Shown one piece after another: positions 53,701 to 62,026 of a stretch of 64,000 nt of DNA. Source of the DNA: an uncultured Clostridia bacterium. GTDB lineage: Bacteria; Bacillota; Clostridia; Christensenellales; UBA1242. The notes beneath the pieces were generated by a model. It was not told the DNA's origin. It searched no databases and was given only the letters and a program-made list of their open reading frames with translations. Both the position numbers and the translations under genes were made by a program. The DNA lies in assembly GCA_947062475.1 (NCBI GenBank), contig CAMSQA010000008.1, positions 1 to 64,000 of the forward strand, in the 5' to 3' direction. How positions within the stretch are numbered: position 1 is the stretch's first letter; every line of letters starts with the position of its first letter.

Positions 53701-56700
53701 GCTCTCATTGAAGGGGGACAGATAAGTAGAAATAAACAAATTTATAAAGTGCTTGACAAAAATTCGGTTAAATATATCGAAAGTGATGGAAAAACGCATA
53801 TTACCTTTAAAGTCAATGATGACTTTTTAAAGGCTGTAGTGACCTCAGATGAAGACACAAAAGAAGATGAAGTAATTGTAGGAAACATTCTCATAGTCGC
53901 AAAAGACTGGCTTGATGCAAATGGTGAATTAAGAAGTGGATACACAGAATATGCTTCTATAAGATTTGAATTTACCAAAGGCACAGAAAGCAGCAGATAT
54001 ATTATTGAAAATGCTGATGATTTAAATATGGTTCGAAAAAATCTTTCGTCTCATTTTAAAATTAAAACTACAATTGATATCTCAAATGTTTCTCTGCCAT
54101 TAGGCGAGCTTAAAGGTTCTATTATAGGAACAAGCGAATATGCTGAATTAACAGGACTTAACATTTCTGAAGCAGGAACAATAGGAAATGACAGCGTCTC
54201 TTATTATGGTCTTTTCACATCAATTGCTGATGGCGGATATTTGGAATATGTTAAATTTAGCGGTAAGTTTTCAATTAAAACGGACAAAAACTCATATATA
54301 GGATTTGTTGCTGGAATTAATAATGGTCGTTTGACAAATATTGGTGCTTCCATTTCAGCTTCAAGTATTTCTGTTTCAGAAGAATGTAATGTTTATTTTG
54401 GTGGCTTGGTTGGAGAAAACAATGGTTTAATAATCCAAGATTTTACCAAATTTGAAAAAGGTGACTTTAAGGGACTTAGCCCAAATATTGTAATGATGAA
54501 TGATTTTGTTGACATTAATTATGCTTTGAGTGGCAGATTTGAAAGAAGTATTGGCGGAGTTGTTGGCATAAATAATGGAGAAATTAGAAAAATAGATAGT
54601 GATAAATTGACATTTAGTGGTTATTCCAATTATATGGTTTATGCACGTATCAAAACTTCTTATAATGGTGACATTAATCAAGGACAAAATTATCAAGTCC
54701 ATGTTGGTGCACTAGCAGGACAAAATAAGAAGGGAAGATATCAACAAAATAAATTTGAATCAAAGATAATTGGTGGATATAAGAATGAGAATGACGAATT
54801 TGTTGCTTATCTTCAATATTCAGAAACGGGCTCAGGTTTCAAGGCAGGAAAAGGTATTATTGTAGGCGGTGAAATTTGGGGGCATGGCTATGTTGGTGGT
54901 GTTGTCGGCAAAAATGACGAAACTTCTTTAAACAATTTCTGTGGAATAACAGCTAGAACTTTTGTTCGTGGATATAATGTGTTTGATGGAGATCACTCTC
55001 AACTGACTTTACTTTCATATCTGAGTTCGTCGGAGGATTTTATCACCGAAACTGAAAATTCAGCATATGCAATACAGGCTGTTGACGATGGAAAAGTATT
55101 AGAAGAAAGTGCAATGGCTGTTTTGTATAGCAGTGAAGAGCTTAGCAGTAATTTTACATTAAATAATCTTGGTTTTGGTTCTAAAATTGGAAATCAAATT
55201 TCTGTTTTAAGTAATACAAATGTTTTATCTTATATAAATAGAAACTATCTGCAAAAGCCTGATGAAAATTCTGAATTTTTTATTTCAAATTCAAACAGAG
55301 CAAACTATTATGGTGATTTTGTTATTGTGGGAGAAAGTAGTAGCTCTCGTCAAAAAATTTTAATTCATCAAGAAAAATTTGGAAAAGGAAATCTAGATGA
55401 TTTATCAATTGAACAAAGATTTAATAATCTTCTTGTAAGTGAAAAAGGTAGTTCACAAATATTCTATACTTATTATTTTGATGTTGCTTCTGTTATAGGT
55501 GACGATATCGCAAGCTTGCAAGCACAAATTGATTTAGAGCTAAATAGACATACTTCAACAAGCAATTTTTATCCATTTGTTGCAAAAGGTGAGATGACAT
55601 TTGTTTCAAAATCACCTGACATTTTGACTATTGATCAAATGGGGAAAATTACAGTAAATGGCACAGGTCGTGCATTAATAATTGCATCAAGTATATTAAA
55701 TTCAAATGAATCCTTAAATTTCTATATCTATGTTGTAAATTATTTCAATTCTGAAGCATTAGAAGAAAATAATGAAAACAAAACATCGGTGGTTTATCCA
55801 ACTATATCTTCGACCTTAGCTATCAATAAGTCCACTATTGAACTTCGTGGAAATAATTCGACTTTGCTTTATGTAATTCCAAATTATCAGGCAAATATAA
55901 AGATTGATCAGGAGTCAAGTTTTGTATCTGATGATAGAGGTTTTGCTAGTTTTAAAAATGTTCATTTCTATCTTGCACAAAATACTGATTTGACGGCAAG
56001 TGTCAAGATATATAAAAATGAAAGTGAATTTTATGAAGAAAACGATAATCCGCTTGATGTGAGTGTTGTAGGTCAAATTATCACTATTCGCAGAAAAGAT
56101 ACAACTGAAGAAAATAATTATAATCTTTACATTCAAACTATTTTAAGACAAGTTGTGGATGGCGATATTTATACAATTTCGACAAATAAAACATTGAAAG
56201 AAGCTGTTGTTGACTACAAATTTGGTGCTTTAAGTCTGTTAAATAAAAATTATAACGATGTTCCTATTAGGACAAGCGGAATGGTCGCTGATGAAATTAC
56301 CTTGATTTCAACTGATGAAAATGAAGGTGAAGAAGATTTGCTTTATTATGTTATCGGTCTTGATGACAAACATTTGCAGGGGAACATTGATACAGATAAA
56401 ATAATGTATCAGCTCAGCGGTGAAGAAGAATTGTTTATTGTCAAATTTATCAAAACTTCATCCAAAGATTTGGGGAACGGAACATTCGAGCATAAATTTA
56501 GATTAGAAATAAGCATCAACACTGGTTGTCAGCTTTATAAAGATAGATATGAAAAAGAAATTTATGGTAAATATATTTTTCATATTCGTTCATCAAGTAA
56601 TTCTGCAATTTCAAGAAATATTGAAATATTTTTTGAAAAGACAGGCGTGCAATCAATTGTAATTGACAATTATACTTCGCTTAGTGAAAATCAATCGGGT

Positions 56701-59700
56701 TTGACAACTTCTTCAGAACTTGCTTATCCAGGTGAGGCGGGCATGCTCATTTTGACAATAAAGCCTTCAGACAGTGATTTTGATTTTATCATGATTGAAA
56801 ATGATGCAGAAAACTTTAATAATAATCGTGCAGTTGCTTCGTTTAGTTTGCTTGCAAGAGTTGACGGACAAACGGTAAAAATGTTTGACGAAGATATTAT
56901 TGCTGGTGCAACTATAGGAAACGGATATAGAATTACATTACAAGAAATTATTGATGCTTATGCAAAAAAAGATAATTACAAAAATTATGATGGTGTGATT
57001 TATATCAAATATAATTTGAGTTCAAGTGGTGTAAGCGATTTAAGCAAGACTAAAATCAATGTTTCTGTATGGAAAGACGGATCATCTTATTATACATCTA
57101 GCAAGGATTTGACTGTTAAATTGCAAAATTATGTTGCTGTTGAAATTGACGGAAAAGAACCTATATCTACAAATCAAAATGGGATTTATCAAACTTATGA
57201 AGTTGCTCGTGGTTTGAAATATAAGCTTAACATAAATTCTTATGGTTTTAGACAGGATAATATAAGCATTACTTCTAATAATTCTATAGGAAAGGTGACT
57301 TTTGAAAATGGTGATTATTATCTCAATATCACTGATGGTACAATAGATTATGCTTCAGCAAATAATGAGATTATTCTTACAACAAAGGCTATTCAAAATG
57401 ATGGCGATACTCTGAGAAGTGCTGAAAGTAAAACAAAAGTAATTGTTTTTGAGTATGTATTTAATTATAATAATGAACTTGATAGAAATTCTGATATAGT
57501 TAAAGGAATGGGAGAGGGCATTATTAATGTTCAAGTAGGTTCAAAACTCACACTTGGACTGGATATATATGACTATATTGAATATAATTCGTCCATAAGT
57601 GGAGTCAGAAATAAAATAGAAGAATTTATTTCTGAACTTGAAAGAGTGGGCAAATGGGAAGCTGTAACAAATCTCATTTCAGATAATCAACCTGACTATA
57701 AAATGGCAGGTTCAACTACTGAACCAAGAAAAAAATATCAAATTGGATTTGATTCAAATAATGTAATCATGAATCACAGCAACTATTATTTCAATTCTGA
57801 AGGACTTAATATAATTCCTAAGAGAACTCACCAGCCTGTTGAAAAATTCTACTATTTTGATTTTACTGTATCATATGATACTTCAAACGGAGTGTATGTA
57901 GTTAAGGCTGGAAATGAGCAAGATAGTGCAAGGAAGATTGAGACAACTTTTATTTTCAATGTTTATTCTTCAAGCAGTGAAGAAAGTCCAATTCCTATCT
58001 ATACTTATTCTGATCTTTTAAATATGCAAAGTGGTGGCTATTATATATTGTTGAATGATATTACACTTCCTTCTGTAAGCGAAGAAGGTGGCGCTAAAGC
58101 ATTCTCGCCTTTAAATGGTAATTTTGCTTCATTTGATGGAAATGGACATGCAATCAATTTTGCGGGTGTTTATGATATGGGAAATCTTAGTGAAATTGGT
58201 CTTTTCCATACTCTAAATGCCCAGTCAATTGTAAAGAACCTTGTTGTAAATTATACAACATTAAATGATGGCTCTGATCTTAATACTGACATAAATGATT
58301 CCGTTTATGCTTTGTATGGACTTAAAACCGTTAAATTTATCACAACCGCTGATAGCTTTGTGTTTGGCACTATAGCTGCACAAAACTTGGGTATCATTTC
58401 AAACTGTAGAGTTTATTCTGACGTATTGTCAGAAGATAAATTCTATCTTGCAGTCAAAGCAGATAATGCAATAACAAACAATAGTTATGTTGGCGGTCTT
58501 GTGGGGTATAACAGTGGATTTATTACAAACTGCGGTGTAAGTATCAATGCAAAAGTTCCATTCAATCTTGCAGGACTTGTTGCACAAAACAATGGTAAAA
58601 TCGCTGGTTGTTATTTCGAAAAAGGCATACTTTTAAACAATTCTCAATATGACCAACATATTGGGGGAATTGCAATCACAAATTCGGCTGAAGGTCAGAT
58701 TATTACAAGTTATGTTTCAGGAAGACAAACGAATACAAATCTTTTCAGTAAAGATAATCAGAGTCAGATTTCTTCTACTCTTGCTGGGGCAGGTTTTGTT
58801 TATAACAATGCAGGTCTTATCAAAGATTGTTATTCTGATATTGATCTGTCAAAAACATCATCTGATATGGCAGGTTTTGTGTTTAGAAATGGTGGCACTA
58901 TCAGAAATTCCTTCTCTCTTTCTATTCTAAGAAGCAATACAACAGCGTCTGCTGGTTTTGCAAAGGAAAACATATATGAAGGAAGTCAAGGCGTTTTTGA
59001 AAATTGTTATTATTTATATAATTTAGAGGCTGCAGATAATTTATCAGAAGCCGAAAAAGATAAATTAACCAAAGAGGGTCATTATATGATTGGAGAAAAC
59101 AACGTCAATATCAACGTTTCACTTTATGATGTGACTTTTGATGGTGTTATGAGATTGACTCAAGGACAATTTGCCGATGTTGAGACTTACTTTAAACATT
59201 ATTCATATGATGAAAATGTAAGCACTAAAGCTGTTTGGTTCTTCTCTCAGGGCTTTACTTCAGAGACATATATTGATTATATACCAACAACTGAAAAGAT
59301 TATTTTGCCAGGTGACGAGGGCAATAGTCAAAGCAATACTGTTTATAGAGAAGAGCTTATGACATTTGGTTTAAATAGACTTTCTCTTGTTTCTCCAAAT
59401 GTGAGAGCTCTTTCAGTGCGAAATTTTGATCGATCAGAAGTTGACGAAGTCACTGAAAATATTACTTATTTTTACACGGATGACATGAATTCTCCTTCAA
59501 GAGGATCTATTCATAATCCAAGACTTATTTATAATTCTAATACAATGGAAAATGAAATATTAAATCAGACTACTTCAAACAATCTCAATATGACAAATTA
59601 TCGTTTGATAAGTGATGTTAGTTATGTCGATTTTAATAGACATTCAAATCTGTTTACCGTAATTTATGCAGGCAATTTTGAAGGCAATGGAATGGAAATT

Positions 59701-61713
59701 TCAAGTATAGGTCTTGTTTATATGCAAAGCCGCACAAATGGTGGATTGTTCTCACAAATAGGTTATTCCGCAAGTAGAACAGGATCGGTTAAAAATCTTA
59801 CAATTTCACCAAAAGAGGTTGTATTCAATAATACAAATAATGTTGGAACTTTGGCAGGAACGCTTAAATATGGTTATATTTATGACATAACAATTGATGC
59901 TCGTAGTAATAATTTGACTTCTGTTGCAGGTCTCAACTTTGTTGGAGGTGTGATTGGGAAAGCTGTGAGTGCTTTCGAGGCAAAAGATATTTACAGCAAT
60001 GCAGATATATGGTCTGTTTATACTCCATCAAATGATGCAACATATATTGAAAACTCTTCAAATGATAGTGGGCATTCCTATGCTGGAGGGTTGATCGGCT
60101 TTGTAGGAAAAGGAAAAGTTCACAACGCTCATGTTTATGATGTTTCGACTATCACGGGCAGCAAAGTTGGTTTGGCTTTTGGTGGCATTGGAAATGGTGC
60201 TAATGTTGAATATGTATTCCCAATTGTCACAAAAAATCTTAAACTGAGATCAAATATGTATGCTGGTTATGTTGTTGGTGAACAATCTGGAAATTTAAGC
60301 TATGCTCACATTCCTGATAATGGTGCAGTTGAATATTCTTTTGTTGGTGCACCAAAATCGCCTCTTGCTGTTGGTGGTATTGCTGGTAAGTTTAGCGGCG
60401 GAAGAATATCAAACGTTTCAAATGAGCAAGATTTCAGTTTGATTATAGATGATAATCAAGAAGCTGTTGAAAATGTAGGTGGCATAATTGGCGTTGTCAA
60501 TGCAGAAGCTGGCAGACTGTCAGTGCTGGAAGATAGTGTTTTAAGTGCAAATATTATTGGTGCAATAAATTTAGGAGGGGCTGTAGGAACAGTTCATTCA
60601 GCTTTAAGAATAGATGGTGTTGCAGTCAAATCTGAAAGACTTTCTTTAAGAGGACGACAGGAAAATCCAAAACTTGGCGGAATTGTCGCTTTTGTTCGCG
60701 ACAATATAAATTCGTCAATAGAAATAAGAAATAGTTATTGCACTGCAAATCTTGATATTGAAACTTATACTATGGGAATAAGCTCAACTGCCCATGCTGG
60801 TGGTCTTATCGCATTCTCAGCGAAAATTCCTGCTCTTTCTTATTGCTATACTACATCCATTGTTCAAGCACAAGTTTATGATGTAAGGGCACTTGGAAGC
60901 AATCAAGACTTTGGTGAAATTTTCAGCGATGATAATGAGGGAAATACAGACCAAAACAATAGAAACTTATATTCTTATGGGCATATTATCACCAAAAATG
61001 CATACAATGTTGATCAAATTTATTATGATAATGTTTATTATTTTGGTTCAAGTGTTTCTGGAAATGACGCCGATAACAATCCTGTATACAAAGCAAATAA
61101 ATCATTTGCTCAATTTAAATCGAGAGCAAAAAATGCAAAGATGAGCTTTAATCTAAACAACTATGGAATGTCATCAATTGAATATATTCAAATGTTAGGC
61201 TTAGAAGTTTCAGATACAACGATTGATAGATTAAATAATTTATATGGTAACATTTATCAAATAAAACAAAACTTTGATGGCCAAGAAAGTGATTATCCAA
61301 CAGAAATTGGTGTAGGGACAGAACTGCATTATAATACTTCAAAAGATTTATTTACTACTGGCAAGGATGGAGTGAGGATTATACGAAATACAAATACTAC
61401 TGAAAGTTATATTTACACGCAAGTAAATAAAGATACTGAAGAAGATGATAAGATTTGGACTATGACTATCACTAAAAATTTGCTTCAAAATATTTTATTC
61501 AAAGGTAGTGATAAAGAAAGTTATCGTTATACTGTAAATGTAAGTGAAGATAAAACCGAAATTGGATATCTAAGAGTAAAAGATAATGTATTTATTAAAG
61601 AAAGTGAATTTGATAAAATGAATATATCTTTGCATGAAGTATGGAAAACAAGTTTTAATTCGTTGACCACACTCTATATTGAAGATGATTTTAATTGGAC
61701 AAATAAACTTTAA
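50785..61713 (+). CDS. Giant (3642-residue) surface lipoprotein with Ig-like and GLUG-type repeats
   Basis: The lipoprotein signal peptide ends in FASC (Cys26). Bacterial Ig-like (BIG2-type) units are seen near residues 60-115 and 1600-1660 (SKSPDILTIDQMGKITVNGTG). Three blocks of GLUG-type beta-helix repeats lie at about residues 1070-1400, 2400-2710 and 2940-3370, each opening with a 'ADDLNMV/YSDLLNM...LLNDITL' lead and continuing with GG(L/V)VGxNxG units. The rest is beta-rich. No sortase motif or C-terminal membrane anchor is seen, so attachment is by lipid. The architecture suggests an adhesin or cell-surface scaffold. AAGGA precedes the ATG. It ends at a strong terminator. At 10.9 kb it is by far the largest gene here. 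Confidence 0.85.
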   Translation: MIKSRKLSIFIFSLLLVVTSIIFASCGKLDYSKTYLSSSIGDYVSLYVDDEQELSITIQNPVDEMNRGITFSQSNPLVANITQIANQNNTTSYSIVGLSGGKTIVDFISIEGRKSISITIDVKEYSDFLEKGENSLYLSKTKSLQPTSSDFKFKESSTERNLEFYFYGKTSVNATLTEDDILSNDGYVNNFVSVEIFSIENNDYLIFTDKDGLLHTLGHETIVAGSNNVRYEFIDVTKTDNGFLFDNQNATSVNLGNEFTFMAKYFNSQLEESEGNGNIFCERKFNVLKNIEKDDFSHEYGYKIEGVDFVAGNEMTSYKIDQLKNGNVTLIPQYSTIIYDNPILIGKKANYLTAYLQLELPQNDLLNFDFNTRDTSFANTTLLDTLQNGDKTTYYFAVNCSIGNARQTVIDFNFWYEGFKNSNDSNVNFTYSIPVDIRIIPVTLLINNIDFEQMNTVFKFYDSYATENSGWQEFNFSVVPEGAEYDVLKIDLTASNLQIKYKNIVYRDIVVEINDLKEPVFIKGVENAPLTNDVNMLPVQMDFNIIQQDSLETSIQYEILKGVRELNFETENFENGIALERYQDEVLFDDIFADAEFYGMSFDLESGKDVVRFRYEDGNVFNVEGDKYYLNINLLPRDVGSGTYLVTLDNGISTYLTVEVREGLNSLSLSTSNEDNSVRFKEDKENYSMVYLLNRNSQSYFDAKIIANDDINSTAIIDIDTINNSSSIFTRVGEDGKYLIYSSLSGRNELIFNVKGYQISNFVKREIVVEYIVDLITYELAEDMFVYKVSDAFNEAYPTQTNANYVNVYAGTNNIEIKQAKFEVAIKNPNAFLFQSQSQDELRRGFVAETFKLEFLYFESDNTILKDGKRVNRIFYSPSQSNIFTIANLGTFDAEKLIFTSMGSGEVKLIAHIMQYNKLYSFPININILPYEEVQKVTLQDTVDSLEFSAFKSERSLIAYPTNPTATNSQLVALIEGGQISRNKQIYKVLDKNSVKYIESDGKTHITFKVNDDFLKAVVTSDEDTKEDEVIVGNILIVAKDWLDANGELRSGYTEYASIRFEFTKGTESSRYIIENADDLNMVRKNLSSHFKIKTTIDISNVSLPLGELKGSIIGTSEYAELTGLNISEAGTIGNDSVSYYGLFTSIADGGYLEYVKFSGKFSIKTDKNSYIGFVAGINNGRLTNIGASISASSISVSEECNVYFGGLVGENNGLIIQDFTKFEKGDFKGLSPNIVMMNDFVDINYALSGRFERSIGGVVGINNGEIRKIDSDKLTFSGYSNYMVYARIKTSYNGDINQGQNYQVHVGALAGQNKKGRYQQNKFESKIIGGYKNENDEFVAYLQYSETGSGFKAGKGIIVGGEIWGHGYVGGVVGKNDETSLNNFCGITARTFVRGYNVFDGDHSQLTLLSYLSSSEDFITETENSAYAIQAVDDGKVLEESAMAVLYSSEELSSNFTLNNLGFGSKIGNQISVLSNTNVLSYINRNYLQKPDENSEFFISNSNRANYYGDFVIVGESSSSRQKILIHQEKFGKGNLDDLSIEQRFNNLLVSEKGSSQIFYTYYFDVASVIGDDIASLQAQIDLELNRHTSTSNFYPFVAKGEMTFVSKSPDILTIDQMGKITVNGTGRALIIASSILNSNESLNFYIYVVNYFNSEALEENNENKTSVVYPTISSTLAINKSTIELRGNNSTLLYVIPNYQANIKIDQESSFVSDDRGFASFKNVHFYLAQNTDLTASVKIYKNESEFYEENDNPLDVSVVGQIITIRRKDTTEENNYNLYIQTILRQVVDGDIYTISTNKTLKEAVVDYKFGALSLLNKNYNDVPIRTSGMVADEITLISTDENEGEEDLLYYVIGLDDKHLQGNIDTDKIMYQLSGEEELFIVKFIKTSSKDLGNGTFEHKFRLEISINTGCQLYKDRYEKEIYGKYIFHIRSSSNSAISRNIEIFFEKTGVQSIVIDNYTSLSENQSGLTTSSELAYPGEAGMLILTIKPSDSDFDFIMIENDAENFNNNRAVASFSLLARVDGQTVKMFDEDIIAGATIGNGYRITLQEIIDAYAKKDNYKNYDGVIYIKYNLSSSGVSDLSKTKINVSVWKDGSSYYTSSKDLTVKLQNYVAVEIDGKEPISTNQNGIYQTYEVARGLKYKLNINSYGFRQDNISITSNNSIGKVTFENGDYYLNITDGTIDYASANNEIILTTKAIQNDGDTLRSAESKTKVIVFEYVFNYNNELDRNSDIVKGMGEGIINVQVGSKLTLGLDIYDYIEYNSSISGVRNKIEEFISELERVGKWEAVTNLISDNQPDYKMAGSTTEPRKKYQIGFDSNNVIMNHSNYYFNSEGLNIIPKRTHQPVEKFYYFDFTVSYDTSNGVYVVKAGNEQDSARKIETTFIFNVYSSSSEESPIPIYTYSDLLNMQSGGYYILLNDITLPSVSEEGGAKAFSPLNGNFASFDGNGHAINFAGVYDMGNLSEIGLFHTLNAQSIVKNLVVNYTTLNDGSDLNTDINDSVYALYGLKTVKFITTADSFVFGTIAAQNLGIISNCRVYSDVLSEDKFYLAVKADNAITNNSYVGGLVGYNSGFITNCGVSINAKVPFNLAGLVAQNNGKIAGCYFEKGILLNNSQYDQHIGGIAITNSAEGQIITSYVSGRQTNTNLFSKDNQSQISSTLAGAGFVYNNAGLIKDCYSDIDLSKTSSDMAGFVFRNGGTIRNSFSLSILRSNTTASAGFAKENIYEGSQGVFENCYYLYNLEAADNLSEAEKDKLTKEGHYMIGENNVNINVSLYDVTFDGVMRLTQGQFADVETYFKHYSYDENVSTKAVWFFSQGFTSETYIDYIPTTEKIILPGDEGNSQSNTVYREELMTFGLNRLSLVSPNVRALSVRNFDRSEVDEVTENITYFYTDDMNSPSRGSIHNPRLIYNSNTMENEILNQTTSNNLNMTNYRLISDVSYVDFNRHSNLFTVIYAGNFEGNGMEISSIGLVYMQSRTNGGLFSQIGYSASRTGSVKNLTISPKEVVFNNTNNVGTLAGTLKYGYIYDITIDARSNNLTSVAGLNFVGGVIGKAVSAFEAKDIYSNADIWSVYTPSNDATYIENSSNDSGHSYAGGLIGFVGKGKVHNAHVYDVSTITGSKVGLAFGGIGNGANVEYVFPIVTKNLKLRSNMYAGYVVGEQSGNLSYAHIPDNGAVEYSFVGAPKSPLAVGGIAGKFSGGRISNVSNEQDFSLIIDDNQEAVENVGGIIGVVNAEAGRLSVLEDSVLSANIIGAINLGGAVGTVHSALRIDGVAVKSERLSLRGRQENPKLGGIVAFVRDNINSSIEIRNSYCTANLDIETYTMGISSTAHAGGLIAFSAKIPALSYCYTTSIVQAQVYDVRALGSNQDFGEIFSDDNEGNTDQNNRNLYSYGHIITKNAYNVDQIYYDNVYYFGSSVSGNDADNNPVYKANKSFAQFKSRAKNAKMSFNLNNYGMSSIEYIQMLGLEVSDTTIDRLNNLYGNIYQIKQNFDGQESDYPTEIGVGTELHYNTSKDLFTTGKDGVRIIRNTNTTESYIYTQVNKDTEEDDKIWTMTITKNLLQNILFKGSDKESYRYTVNVSEDKTEIGYLRVKDNVFIKESEFDKMNISLHEVWKTSFNSLTTLYIEDDFNWTNKL

Positions 61714-61715
61714 AT

Positions 61716-61749
61716 AAAAAAGTGCTAGGAAATCCTAGTACTTTTTTTA
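61716..61749 (+). terminator. Terminator of the giant lipoprotein gene
   Basis: AAAAAGTGCTAGGA / TCCTAGTACTTTTT stem, tiny loop, T-run. Confidence 0.93.
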
Positions 61750-61868
61750 TATAATAATATAAGTTTGAAATTAAAATTATAAAAATTTAAATTCGACAAA
61801 TTTTGCCAAGATTTGCATGATATTCGCAAAAAAAATGTATAATTCTTTTAAAAAATGTAAAAAAATTA

Positions 61869-61898
61869 TTGACATTGGTTCAATAAATTTGATATAAT
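61869..61898 (+). promoter_or_regulatory. Sigma-A promoter of rpoB
   Basis: TTGACA (61869-61874), 18-bp spacer, TATAAT (61893-61898). It gives a leader of about 120 nt. Confidence 0.88.
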
Positions 61899-61953
61899 TA
61901 AACATATTCGTGACAGTGAAGCAAAAAAATTGTAATTAATTGAATAGATTATT

Positions 61954-61993
61954 GGCTATTATGGACTTTTTTTGTGCCATAAAAGCTTTTTTT
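61954..61993 (+). promoter_or_regulatory. Terminator-like attenuator in the rpoB leader
   Basis: GGCTATTATGG (61954-61964) pairs with CCATAAAAGCT (61977-61987), with one mismatch and one G-U, and is followed directly by seven T. It sits between promoter and rpoB, so it can only act as a conditional or partial terminator. Confidence 0.65.
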
Positions 61994-62026
61994 GTGTATA
62001 TAAGGTCACTTAGTAAGGAGAGATAA

